Shown here: positions 1 through 9,044 of the stretch, in pieces
How positions within the stretch are numbered: the first letter of the stretch is position 1
Layout of the letters: each line of letters begins with the position of its first letter
Assembly: GCA_023091735.1 (NCBI GenBank)
Contig: JALKBU010000611.1
Coordinates: 1-30,964 of the forward strand
From: Trichomonas tenax
Taxonomy: Eukaryota; Parabasalia; Trichomonadida; Trichomonadidae
Direction of reading: 5' to 3'
DNA length: 30,964 bases
Translations under genes and position numbers: made by a program
Notes under the pieces: model-generated
Databases searched by the model: none
What the model was told of the DNA's origin: nothing
The model's input: the letters and a program-made list of their open reading frames with translations, nothing else

Positions 1-168
1 TTAGTTAGTTTGTCATAAATTAATTTTCAAAATTTCTGAATACATTTTATAAAGTCATAAGTTTCAAAATTAATTTTAACGTTAATTTTGTAAGTAATTC
101 AAAATTTTATTTTCTATATAGGGGGGACCTAATTTGTAAAACTAACTCTGTCGTAAATATATTTAAAA

Positions 169-215
169 AGATGTTTGTGGAAGCCACGGCGAAGTCGTGG
201 ATTACGCGAACATCT
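169..215. repeat. GC-rich nested hairpin
   Basis: AGATGTTTG at 169-177 pairs with CGAACATCT at 207-215 (one G-U), and inside it CCACG at 184-188 pairs with CGTGG at 196-200. The island is GC-rich in very AT-rich DNA. It could be a foldback element, a transposon end or an RNA hairpin. Confidence 0.6.
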
Positions 216-219
216 AATT

Positions 220-233
220 ACTAACTAGTTAGT
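220..233. repeat. Perfect 14-bp palindrome
   Basis: ACTAACTAGTTAGT is its own reverse complement. It lies 4 bp after the GC-rich hairpin. Related pieces (TTAGTTAGT at 1-9, a CTAACT-containing stretch near 142-148) occur upstream, so positions 1-264 look like shuffled terminal repeats of an element. No coding sequence is seen there. Confidence 0.6.
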
Positions 234-264
234 CAAAAATAGTTTGATGTAACAATACAAAAAA

Positions 265-627
265 ATGAATAAAAGTATTTGCTTAATTTTGTCAATGCCC
301 TCCGGGTTCGATACGAAGTTCCTCAGGGCTTTCAGCCCGTTGCAGCCAAAGACTGCGTTGTTATTGGTAAATTATATTAAGATTAATATTAAAAATTCTT
401 TTGCTCAAATGATTAAAAACTCAAAGCAGCAATTATTCGGTATTGATTGTGATTTAACAAAAGAGTTAGAATATAATAACCAAAAATATTACAAATCAAA
501 ACTAAACGTAATTCCTGATACATTAAAGGATAAAATACTTCCTGCTATTCAGGAATTAGATTTAGACATTAATGATGAAACAGAAGAAGAGTTAGAAATT
601 GATATCGTTGAGGAAGATTTAATATAA
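265..627 (+). CDS. Hypothetical ORF beside the integrase, probably element-derived
   Basis: This 120-residue ORF starts at an ATG and ends 23 bp before the integrase ORF, in another frame. Its C-terminus is very acidic (many Glu and Asp in the last 30 residues). The first third is unusual: bases 296-357 are a GC-rich island with several small hairpins, read through in frame as roughly residues 11-31. I do not recognise the protein. It may be the tail of a Maverick structural or replication protein into which the island was inserted, or a chance ORF. Confidence 0.35.
   Translation: MNKSICLILSMPSGFDTKFLRAFSPLQPKTALLLVNYIKINIKNSFAQMIKNSKQQLFGIDCDLTKELEYNNQKYYKSKLNVIPDTLKDKILPAIQELDLDINDETEEELEIDIVEEDLI
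296..357. repeat. GC-rich island with three small hairpins
   Basis: TTCG at 307-310 pairs with CGAA at 314-317, GGGCT at 326-330 with AGCCC at 334-338, and GCAG at 342-345 with CTGC at 353-356. The island differs sharply in base composition from the flanking AT-rich ORF and keeps its reading frame. Confidence 0.55.
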
Positions 628-650
628 AAACACATTTTATTTTTACATAA

Positions 651-1613
651 ATGCTAGAACAACTATATCAAAATCCATGTTGGATGACATTTAATAAATT
701 CTATCCAAATGCTGAACATGGATTTACAAAACAAGAAGTAAGACAATTTTTGAACAAAGAAGTAGTTCATGATAAATTAAAAATTGATTCTTCAAAATAC
801 TTCTTACCCATTTACTCGAAAACTCCTGATTCATACCAATTTGACACATTAATTCAAAGTAAAGGCTCAAGTCCTCCTGCATTCCTGATTTTCATAAATA
901 TTAATTCACGAAAAGGTTATACTTACCCACTAAAGAATAAAAATAAAGACTCAGTAATGAATGCATTAAGTGAATTGGTAAAAACAACTCATCCGAAAAC
1001 ATTAACGTCAGATCAAGATAGTGCGTATTTGAGCAAAGACATCACGCCATTCCTTCAAGATAACAACATAACACATTACACGACAGAGAAACATAACCAT
1101 AATATTTTAGGAATTATTAATAGACTCATTCGAACGTTAAGAGACTTAAACAGAGATAGAGATTTTACTATAGACTCAATGAATAAATTTATTTAAACAT
1201 ATAACGATACTATTCATTCCTCCACAGGAATTCCACCAAATAAATTTACTTCAGCTGATGAACAAAGATATATACAAAAAATGAATGATATAACTGACAA
1301 CATCATTTCAGATAAAGAATTTAAATTACTTCCTGGCGAAAAGGTAAGAGTTGTCATTGATTCGGATCCACTGAAAAAGAAGAGAAGTAAATTAAGCCAA
1401 AATTACTATATCGTCGATTCAGAACAAGGTAATGGATTCTTAATCAAAGCCGCTGATGATTCAGTTGCTTATTATCCACGTCATAAATTAAATAGAAGTC
1501 AGGCCCTAGGCGCCCGGAGCAATGTCCCTGAAGGAAAGTACACATATACAATTGCCGATGCAAGCTTTGGAATTAGAATTTTAGAAGATTTACTTTTTGC
1601 AAAGTTTTTATAA
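651..1613 (+). pseudogene. Maverick/Polinton-type integrase, broken by an in-frame stop
   Basis: Two ORFs (651-1196 and 1281-1613) are in one frame, separated only by a TAA at 1194-1196; the reading continues through an integrase-like stretch with SSTGIPPNKF. Part one holds the rve (RNase-H-like) core: YQFDTLIQ with the first Asp (about residue 65), TSDQDSAYL with the second Asp, then HNILGIINRLIRTLRDL. At the D35E spacing the third acidic residue is not found (Asn or Ile there), which I infer from spacing alone. Part two resembles the SH3/chromo-like C-terminal domain of Maverick integrases, with LLPGEKVRVV and YYPRHKL. These enzymes insert the element DNA into the host genome; this copy is probably dead. 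No other recognisable element gene is in the window, so it is a solo relic. Confidence 0.75.
1499..1531. repeat. GC-rich palindromic island inside the integrase
   Basis: Overlapping palindromes CCTAGG (1505-1510) and GGCGCC (1509-1514) are framed by TCAGG (1499-1503) and CCTGA (1527-1531). Like the island at 296-357 it is GC-rich, in frame, and contains CCCGGAG, which is also present in reverse complement in the first island. Confidence 0.5.
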
Positions 1614-1825
1614 TGCATCATTTTTTCAAAAATTGAAGATTCTGAATTTTAATTGTTGAAATAATGATTGCTATATTATATACTATCTATGGTTAAATTT
1701 GGGTATTGAAGGTCACACATTGAAAAAATTGAGAGAAACCTTAATATAAAACCCTAGATTATATCATAATAATGATGGAAAAAAAGAAATTGATTGTCAC
1801 TTTTCTAGTGGTCTGAAAAATTTCA

Positions 1826-2545
1826 ATGAGCTATCTAGGAAAGATTGATCCAAAAGAGACTGCGAAGGCCTTACCTCAGATGATCGCCAACGACACGTTG
1901 TTCGGCGTCTTAGAAGATTTCGATGATCTCTTGAATGTTCTTAAGAATGCTAAATTGAGTATCGATGATTCCATTTACATTTTGAAGGAAAGCAAAAAAT
2001 ACTACGATACATTTGATAGGCTTGCTATATTTCACCGTCTCAATGTTGACTTCGGAGATGATAAATCTCAGTGCGACAATGTTCTTAAATTTTTGAACGT
2101 TGTGAATGAATATCTCAATATTAAATGTCTTCAACCTGTTGGTGATCTCATTAAATCTTTAATTTCATCTTCAAATTCGTGTCAAGAGAACAAGAATGAA
2201 ACAGTAACTGGTGATTCCAGATCAAAAAAAACTGAATTAATTACAAAAGATCCTCATACTCAAAAGCAAACTAAAAAAATGGACTCAAGTCATAACATTG
2301 AATCACTGAAAAAACTCCAAAAATCTGCCGAAAATTTTGATAAAATTTGGAACATTTTGGCAAAAATGGTAGCAGATAAAGATACAGAAGCAATAAAATT
2401 CGGAAATGACGAAAAGTTTTGGGAAGTTAATAATAAAGACACTACAGATAATATAATCACAAAATCAATAAAAGAGAAGAATATCGAATTCATTAAAATT
2501 ATGTTTGAAAATGGTGCTGATGTCAACATGAAAGTTGCTCATTAA
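1826..2545 (+). CDS. Ankyrin (DUF3447-type) protein, truncated by repeat invasion
   Basis: The 239-residue ORF starts at the first ATG. Residues 1-115 are helical and resemble the N-terminal domain of the large trichomonad DUF3447/ankyrin families (segments such as LFGVLEDFDDLLNVLKNAKL and ESKKYYDTFDRLAIF). A hydrophilic Lys/Ser/Thr linker follows, about 120-155. The last 35 residues are one ankyrin repeat ending GADVNMKVAH, immediately followed by TAA at the edge of a 37-bp minisatellite. Three further ankyrin fragments at 2756, 4323 and 4669 lie downstream between repeat blocks, the last with its own natural-looking C-terminus. I infer that the ancestral gene had several ankyrin repeats and that minisatellite expansion cut it off. 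The remaining ORF may still be expressed; its partners are unknown. Confidence 0.65.
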   Translation: MSYLGKIDPKETAKALPQMIANDTLFGVLEDFDDLLNVLKNAKLSIDDSIYILKESKKYYDTFDRLAIFHRLNVDFGDDKSQCDNVLKFLNVVNEYLNIKCLQPVGDLIKSLISSSNSCQENKNETVTGDSRSKKTELITKDPHTQKQTKKMDSSHNIESLKKLQKSAENFDKIWNILAKMVADKDTEAIKFGNDEKFWEVNNKDTTDNIITKSIKEKNIEFIKIMFENGADVNMKVAH

Positions 2546-2548
2546 TTT

Positions 2549-2750
2549 GATTTTTTCATCATTATGATATGGAATCAATCTATCTCATTTTTTCATCATT
2601 ATGATATGGAATCAATCTATCTCATTTTTTCATCATTATGATATCTAATCAATCTATCTCATTTTTTCATCATTATGATATGAAATCAATCTATCTCATT
2701 TTTTCATCATTATGATATCTAATCAATATATCTCATTTGTTCTTAATTTT
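2549..2750. repeat. 37-bp minisatellite, block 1 (5 units)
   Basis: Units begin (GATAT) at 2566, 2603, 2640, 2677 and 2714, exactly 37 bp apart. The unit reads GATAT-NN-AATCAATCTATCTC followed by ATTTTTTCATCATTAT. It includes the near-palindrome ATCATTATGAT. Stops occur in all frames read across units and 37 is not a multiple of 3, so it is non-coding. Confidence 0.95.
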
Positions 2751-2755
2751 CGTTC

Positions 2756-2854
2756 AAGTCACCTCTCTCTATCGCTGTTGAAATGAAATCTCTCGAGATT
2801 GTTGAATTTCTCGTAGAACATGGTGCTGATGTCAACATGAAAGTTGCTCATTAA
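2756..2854 (+). pseudogene. Isolated ankyrin-repeat module
   Basis: The + strand translates to one ankyrin unit, SPLSIAVEMKSLEIVEFLVE then HGADVNMKVAH, closed by TAA at 2852-2854. It has no start of its own and is flanked on both sides by 37-bp repeats. It is almost identical to the module at 4323-4421 and shares its ending with the truncated gene at 1826-2545. Confidence 0.75.
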
Positions 2855-2857
2855 TTT

Positions 2858-4317
2858 GATTTTTTCATCATTATGATATGGAATCAATCTATCTCATTTT
2901 TTCATCATTATAATATAGAATCAATCTATCTCATTTTTTCATCATTATGATATCTAATCAATCTATCTCATTTTTTCATCATTATGATATGAAATCAATC
3001 TATCTCATTTTTTCATCATTATGATATGAAATCAATCTATCTCATTTTTTCATCATTATAATATATAATTAATTTATCTCATTTTTTCATCATTATGATA
3101 TAAAATCAATTTATCTCATTTTTTCATCATTATGATATGTAATCAATCTATCTCATTTTTTCATCATTATGATATGAAATCAATCTATCTCATTTTTTCA
3201 TCATTATGATATAGAATCAATCTATCTCATTTTTTCATCATTATGATATCTAATCAATCTATCTCATTTTTTCATCATTATGATATCCAATCAATCTATC
3301 TCATTTTTTCATCATTATGATATAAAATCAATCTATCTCATTTTTTCATCATTATGGTGTAGAATTAATCTATCTCATTTTTTCATCATTATGATATGAA
3401 ATCAATCTATCTCATTTTTTCATCATTATGATATACAATCAATTTATCTCATTTTTTCATCATTATGATATGTAATCAATCTATCTCATTTTTTCATCAT
3501 TATGATATGAAATCAATCTATCTCATTTTTTCATCATTATGATATGAAATCAATCTATCTCATTTTTTCATCATTATGATATAAAATCAATCTATCTCAT
3601 TTTTTCATCATTATGATATAGAATTAATCTATCTCATTTTTTCATCATTATGATATCTAATCAATTTATCTCATTTTTTCATCATTATGATATAGAATCA
3701 ATCTATCTCATTTTTTCATCATTATGATATCTAATCAATCTATCTCATTTTTTCATCATTATGATATTTAATCAATCTATCTCATTTTTTCATCATTATG
3801 ATATCTAATCAATCTATCTCATTTTTTCATCATTATGATATAAAATCAATTTATCTCATTTTTTTATCATTATGATATGTATTCAATCTATCTCATTTTT
3901 TCATCATTATGATATGAAATCAATCTATCTCATTTTTTCATCATTATGATATGAAATCAATCTATCTCATTTTTTCATCATTATGATATCTAATCAATCT
4001 ATCTCATTTTTTCATCATTATAATATAGAATTAATCTATCTCATTTTTTCATCATTATAATATAGAATCAATCTATCTCATTTTTTCATCATTATGATAT
4101 AGAATTAATCTATCTCATTTTTTCATCATTATGATATCTAATCAATCTATCTCATTTTTTCATCATTATGATATGAAATCAATCTATCTCATTTTTTCAT
4201 CATTATGATATAGAATTAATCTATCTCATTTTTTCATCATTATGATATGAAATCAATCTATCTCATTTTTTCATCATTATGATATGAAATCAATCTATCT
4301 CATTTGTTCTTAATTTT
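2858..4317. repeat. 37-bp minisatellite, block 2 (39 units)
   Basis: Units begin at 2875 and then every 37 bp up to 4281 (1406 bp = 38 x 37), so there is not a single net indel across 39 copies. Most changes fall in the two bases after GATAT: GA, CT, AG, AA, GT, GG, CC, TT, AC and AT all occur. Minor variants are AATAT for GATAT, AATTAAT for AATCAAT, and CAATTTATC for CAATCTATC. The order of variant units itself recurs (AA/AC, GT, GA starting at 3097, 3430 and 3837), showing higher-order duplications. Confidence 0.95.
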
Positions 4318-4322
4318 CGTTC

Positions 4323-4421
4323 AAGTCACCTCTCTCTATCGCTGTTGAAATGAAATCTCTCGAGATTGTTGAATTTCTCGTAGAACATGGTGCTGATGTC
4401 AACATGAAAGTTGCTCATTAA
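4323..4421 (+). pseudogene. Isolated ankyrin-repeat module, near-identical copy
   Basis: This is the same 99-bp ankyrin module as at 2756-2854, with the same TAA end, again embedded in 37-bp repeats. The first repeat units after it (GG, AG, CT, GA, GA) have the same order as those after the first copy, so module plus neighbouring repeats were duplicated together. Confidence 0.75.
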
Positions 4422-4424
4422 TTT

Positions 4425-4663
4425 GATTTTTTCATCATTATGATATGGAATCAATCTATCTCATTTTTTCATCATTATAATATAGAATCAATCTATCTCA
4501 TTTTTTCATCATTATGATATCTAATCAATCTATCTCATTTTTTCATCATTATGATATGAAATCAATCTATCTCATTTTTTCATCATTATGATATGAAATC
4601 AATCTATCTCATTTTTTCATCATTATGATATGTAATCAATCTCTTTCATTTGTTCTTAATTTT
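4425..4663. repeat. 37-bp minisatellite, block 3 (6 units)
   Basis: Units begin at 4442 and every 37 bp to 4627. The last unit differs at its 3' end (CTCTTTCATT) and runs into the terminal ankyrin module. With blocks 1 and 2 this gives 50 units. Confidence 0.93.
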
Positions 4664-4668
4664 CGTTT

Positions 4669-4746
4669 AAGTCACCTCTCTCTATCGCTGTTGAAATGAA
4701 ATCTCTCGAGATCATTCAATATTTAACATCAAAGAATGCATGTTAG
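4669..4746 (+). pseudogene. C-terminal ankyrin module of the broken gene
   Basis: It translates as SPLSIAVEMKSLEIIQYLTS followed by KNAC and TAG at 4744-4746. The changed ending (QYLTSKNAC instead of EFLVEHGADVN) is typical of the final, capping repeat of trichomonad ankyrin proteins, so this is probably the original 3' end of the gene that begins at 1826. Confidence 0.65.
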
Positions 4747-5283
4747 TTTATAAAGCATAAAAATATTTACATTGTTGCATAAGAATTCATCAAAATGATT
4801 AGGCTCTTTTCAAGAAACAAGATTTACATAAACTCAAAAGGCGGGACTGTCATCCCCATTTTTACTCAATATAAATATAGAGAAAATGATATGGTTATTG
4901 ACTTTGTCGTTCGAGATTAAAGTTAGATTCTGTGTGAGCACTTGGCAGCAGACATTATGTGGTTGTGATCACACTTCCCAATTGATTTTCTACAAGAAAC
5001 AGTAAATATTTGAATGAAAGATTTCATTTATATGATTATTTAATCATTATATTATCAGACTATTGATATTATTGTAATATTGATCACTGTAACAATCTAT
5101 TATGTCACTCAATGATCATAATAATTGCACTACTACTTCACCAAGCTTGATTAAAAAATTATATCATTCCAATGAATATTTATATTTATGGACTGTCCTG
5201 AAGCAATTTTATCTTGATTAAAGACATTACTTTGGCACTGGGGTAATATTCGAATCTTTTGAATATTATAGGATATGCTTCTG
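4747..5283. other. Gene-free AT-rich stretch
   Basis: No ORF of note and no recognised remnant on either strand. A slightly GC-richer patch lies around 4838-4858. Nothing else is supported. Confidence 0.6.
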
Positions 5284-6008
5284 TCAGAAAAATGTGTTGC
5301 GATATTTAAAACATTTGTTGAGTGATTCATTTGTGGAGTTGAGCATTTTAATCTCTTTGCTCTTCTTTTCTGTGAGATTGAGAAGATCGATGCATCTGCT
5401 GTTCTGTGATTGAACTAAAATTTCCTTCTCCTTGAGGCTATTTGCATGGTTTTGATAAAGTTCATTGAGCTTTGCATTTTCTGCCTTGAGACGAGCAATT
5501 TCATTATTCTTAGCAGCAAGAAGTTCATTGAGGTCATGGATGTCTTGTCTATGTTGTTCAATCTGTTGCTGAATATGTTGATTGCTTTCTTGTTCTGTCT
5601 TCAACAATGCTTTAGCCTTTGCGATTTATTTGTTGAGATGTGTGTCGGCATTATTCAAATCCTTTATTGTGTTATTCATCTTCTCGATTTGATCTGCCTT
5701 TGAAGCATTTTCAGCCTCTTGTTGTTCAAATTGTTCAGTCAATGAAGCAATCTCTCGTTTCTTATTTTCAATGTCTTTGACGCACTCAGTAACTTTGTTG
5801 TTGAGTTCAACAATCTTAGCTTCGTGATTCTTAATTGTTTCATCCTTGAGTTTGTTGTCATTCAATAATGTTTCAATTCTGACATTTGCCATTTGATTTG
5901 CATTATTGGCAGCAGCTAAATCATTTGTGAGCTGTCCAACTTGGCTGTTTAGTTTAGTAATAGCCGACAAGCATTTCAAGGATTCATACGACGAAGAGTC
6001 ACGTCGCA
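5284..6008 (-). pseudogene. Coiled-coil protein, 5'-truncated and with an in-frame stop
   Basis: Two minus-strand ORFs (5626-6009 and 5284-5607) share one frame and are separated by a TAA at 5626-5628; the reading between them (IAKAKALLKTEQES) is also coiled-coil-like. The conceptual product is almost wholly heptad coiled coil, rich in Glu, Lys, Asn and Leu, with motifs such as LAAKNNEIARLKAENAKLNE. There is no ATG: the frame opens just after a stop at a point where the opposite strand becomes glucanotransferase sequence, so the 5' part is missing. Trichomonads have many such long coiled-coil proteins, often called viral A-type inclusion-like; the function is unknown. The sequence is well preserved apart from the stop, so loss appears recent. 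Confidence 0.6.
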
Positions 6009-7283
6009 CTCAAGGGTGATCTCCCAATCGGTGTCAACATCAACTCAGTCGAGTGCTGGGTCTTCCCAGAGCTCTTCAGACTCCTCATTTGCGCAGGCGA
6101 TCCTCCGGACGACTTCTCGTCAGACGGTCAGAACTGGAGCTTCCTGACATATGATTGGGAGCAGATGGAGAAGGATGGCTTCCAGTGGTGGAGACTCAGA
6201 CTCGCCAGAATGGCTGAGCTCTATCACCAGTTGAGAGTCGACCAAATTCTCGGCTTCTTCAGAATCTGTGAAGTTCCGCGCGAGAAATGCATCCGTGGCC
6301 TCTTAGGTCACTTCTTCCCATTTGTCCCGTTCTCGAGAGATGATCTCAACGGAATGAGCTTCTGGGACATCAACAGGCTCGCCAAGACATACGTCAGGTG
6401 GCACATCCTCTACGAAAAGTTCAATGAAGATGCAGTTGAGGTCTCACACAAGTAATTCAACTCTAGAAACTGCGACGCCGCCAATGACTACTACGACTTC
6501 AAGCCGGAGTATGACAGCGAGAAGAAGGTCAGCGCCGCATTCGACACCGATAAGACACTCAGTGAGCAGAAGAGAGAACATCTCAGGGCGAACATGTTCC
6601 AGCTCCTCTGAAACGTCATCCTGCTAGAGGATCCAGAGAAGCCCAAAATATTCCATATTAGGACAGAAGTCATCAAAGAGCACGTCGAAGCCACGAACGA
6701 CGGTCCAGTCATCTATGTTTCTTCTTCATGGAATGAGCTCGAAGAGGTTCTCAAGCAGCACGTCAAGGAAGAGGCACACAAGTTATTCTACGAGAGGATG
6801 ACAGGTTTGTGGGTCCAGAAGGCACAGCCAAAACCTGGCGTCCTCAAGAACTCAATGAAGATGCTCATCTGCTTGGAGGACTTATCACATCAGGCAGCAT
6901 CAAGGCAATCACAGGCTCAGCAATCCTCAAACTCCACGACCAGAGAATGTCAAAGATCCCAGGGGAGGACTTCGATGACTTCCATAAGTTCGGATATCTC
7001 TCCGTCGCATGCCCATCAACACATGACATATCTTCACTCCGCAGATGGTGGGAGGAAACAAAGGTCATCAGAGAGGCATTCTGGTACAACGTACTCCTCA
7101 GATGCGACGCTTGTCCATCCGTCCTCTCGACACAAGTTCAGGAGGATATCAACAAACAGAACATATACTCAGACCCAATGTGGGCGATCTTCCTCCTCCA
7201 GGATATCACATCTCTCTTCGACGAGCTCTGACTTCAGTCGCCAGAGGCAGAGAGGATCAACACCCCAGCAGATCCCAACCACA
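6009..7283 (+). pseudogene. DPE2/MalQ-like 4-alpha-glucanotransferase (GH77), decayed fragment
   Basis: From 6009 the + strand reads LKGDLPIGVNINSVECW, then LRVDQILGFFRICEVP, typical of disproportionating enzyme DPE2, which moves glucosyl units between maltose and glycans. Recognisable catalytic regions are the nucleophile Asp (RVDQILGFFR; family usually RIDHILGFFR), the acid/base Glu (ICLEDL) and the third Asp (STHDISSLRRWWEE). Decay: TAA at 6453, TGA at 6609, a frameshift near 6880-6893 (frame of 6009 to frame of 6809), TGA at 7229, and a TGA where the family has Trp after PADPNHK (near 7281). The N-terminal part is absent at the junction with the antisense coiled-coil relic. GC content is far above the neighbours, matching the codon bias expected of a highly expressed metabolic gene. 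Intact paralogues are likely elsewhere. Confidence 0.85.
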
Positions 7284-7384
7284 AGTGAAGGTACATGTAT
7301 ATATTAATATTCTCGATTTTTTGTATTTAATAGATTTTGATATATCAACTTTTCGTCAGCATAAGGCCTGATGATTGATTTATA

Positions 7385-7918
7385 TCAAGATCCAATATTT
7401 TTCTTGTGAGATTGAAATAAATTTGGCTCATTGTAAGTTTCCTTTGGCCATTTATGATGATCTACAGCGTATACCAATTGATCAAAGTATTTCATATTAT
7501 AATCAATATCAATTGTTGAGTTTTCTACATGCTTATAGTGATCAATGTTATCATTCAAGGCACATGAAACCAAAACATGAAGCACATTTGCAAAACCATA
7601 ATCAGTCCAATAATCTTTACTTGATCCAATGATATAGCACTCAGGATTATTTTGCAAGTAATAGATGTTAAAAACGGATGATCTGGCTGGTGTTATATAA
7701 AATTTAACTCGAGACATTGATATTCATATATATTTGCTTGGCGACATAAAGAATTCATCTGAAAGATAGTGCCCATAAACTTTGTATATTGGATATAAAT
7801 AAATAACGCTTTCATACGGAACTGGATAATGAAGAAAAGTTTCATTAATTTGATGTGGACGTTCATTGAAAACAATTACTTTTGAATCATAAACAAGGAT
7901 TTCTTTATTTATGTAAAT
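7385..7918 (-). pseudogene. Possible GT61 (DUF563)-like glycosyltransferase relic
   Basis: On the minus strand one frame runs EILVYDSKVIVFNERPHQIN, YPVPYESVIYLYPIYKVYGH and YLSDEFFMSPSKYI, then a TGA, then continues in the same frame from an ATG at 7717 (ISMSRVKF, then PECYIIGSSKDYW, LHVLVSCALND). The pattern of a GHYLSDE-like segment after a beta-rich region followed by PEC.I..SKDY and LHVL.S resembles trichomonad GT61/DUF563 proteins, which glycosylate secretory-pathway targets. No start codon, no complete catalytic domain, one nonsense codon. The family assignment is weak; that it is a decayed coding region on this strand is better supported. Confidence 0.4.
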
Positions 7919-8033
7919 ATATTATCTCCCTTAAAATTGCTGAAATATAGAGCAAAACTATACTTTTTTCATCAGAATTTAAGAAAAGATCAGTTTTAAT
8001 ATTTAAAATGATAAAAAGTTGAAATAGTATGTT

Positions 8034-9044
8034 TTAACTTGCTGTATATAGGATAGTCATGTAAGATAAATCTTTTGTAGTGAGTTTAATTTTGTGAATG
8101 TATTTCTTAATTTTACAATCAAGATCAAATATGTCAAGTAAAATTTTATCTCGGCAATTCATAAAAGTTGCTGTTGTAAGTGAGACAGAATTTTCTGATA
8201 TGGTCGCATCAAATATATTTCCGAATAGATAGCATTTATCGACAAGCGCATAGTTGTCCCAGTTATTACTGAACAACGATGTTCCATTATTTTCAACAAA
8301 GACACTTAATGAAATAGTAGTGTCTTTGTAGAATAATATAATTCCAAAATTATTATATTCCGCAATTTTTGGATATTTTGTACGAAATTACAATGATCAA
8401 TATTAGTAACAGAATTAAGCCACATTATGCATTGATTATCAGATGTGTTATTAACGATCGATGAAAAATTAAAACTATGCGATGATCTTCACTAGAACAT
8501 GCAGAGGAGTATGAACTATATCCAAATGAAATATTTGTTGAATCAATAATTTGATTACCAGTTCTCTGGTATATTGCATCTTGTGAACCAGTAAAATACG
8601 AAACACAGCTTTAGATAACAAAAGAATTTTGTGCCTCAACATTTGAGTGGCATCCATGTGTATAATCAGAAGGACAAGAAGATCTCATACTGCAAACTCT
8701 ATATTGAATACATGAATCAGATTCGCAGCTTATGGAACCCTATTGCGTTGACTTGGTGAATCATAAAAGAATGATTCAGAAATTAGAACTTTTGATGTGT
8801 AGGCATTATTAAATAAAATGCTTCCAGCCGGCTGGAAGTTTTGGAAGACGACATAGAATATGTATGAATTACCCTCCTGACTGATGAATTCGGATTCGCG
8901 ATAAACTGTAGGATTTGAATCAGATGGATAAAAAATGTCCCATTGGGGATAATCAGATAAATGAAATGACAAAGAAGTGCCAATATGATCCATAGACCGC
9001 TTTCTATGATCGTCAAGTGATCGGAAAAAGAAGAAAGAGTACAT
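8034..9044 (-). pseudogene. Beta-helix (Pmp-like) surface protein relic
   Basis: Successive minus-strand segments in shifting frames give short strand-turn units with Asn, Ser and Cys, as in the expanded trichomonad surface families with parallel beta-helix folds: SNPTVYRESEFIS and SYIFYVVFQNFQPAGSILFN (from 8730-9044), then DAIYQRTGNQIIDSTNISFG and SACSSEDHR (about 8475-8660), then FSSIVNNTSDNQCIMWLNSV and IDHCNFVQNIQK (about 8360-8465), then the ORF 8034-8276 with FGNIFDATISENSVSLTTA. At least two frameshifts and internal stops break it, and the C-terminal membrane anchor is missing. The first ATG at 9044 precedes a Phe-rich stretch that could be a worn signal peptide. Role in life would be cell surface; exact ligand unknown. 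Confidence 0.55.

Noticed and set aside
300..330. tRNA T-arm (GGTTCGATAC)
   Set aside because: No acceptor, D or anticodon arms fit around it; it belongs to the GC-rich hairpin island.
2736..2760. 3' splice site at the end of minisatellite block 1
   Set aside because: A pyrimidine-rich stretch precedes AAG, but the trichomonad intron signals (GTAYGT and ACTAACACAYAG) are absent.
2549..4663. CRISPR array
   Set aside because: The 37-bp repeats are contiguous with no unique spacers and lie in eukaryotic DNA, so this is a minisatellite.
6798..7371. Overlapping + ORFs with Ser/Arg-rich products (6798-7307, 7045-7371)
   Set aside because: They are other frames of the GC-rich glucanotransferase relic and show no family similarity.
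7375..7632. 85-codon + ORF
   Set aside because: It lies opposite the better-supported GT61-like relic and shows no motif.
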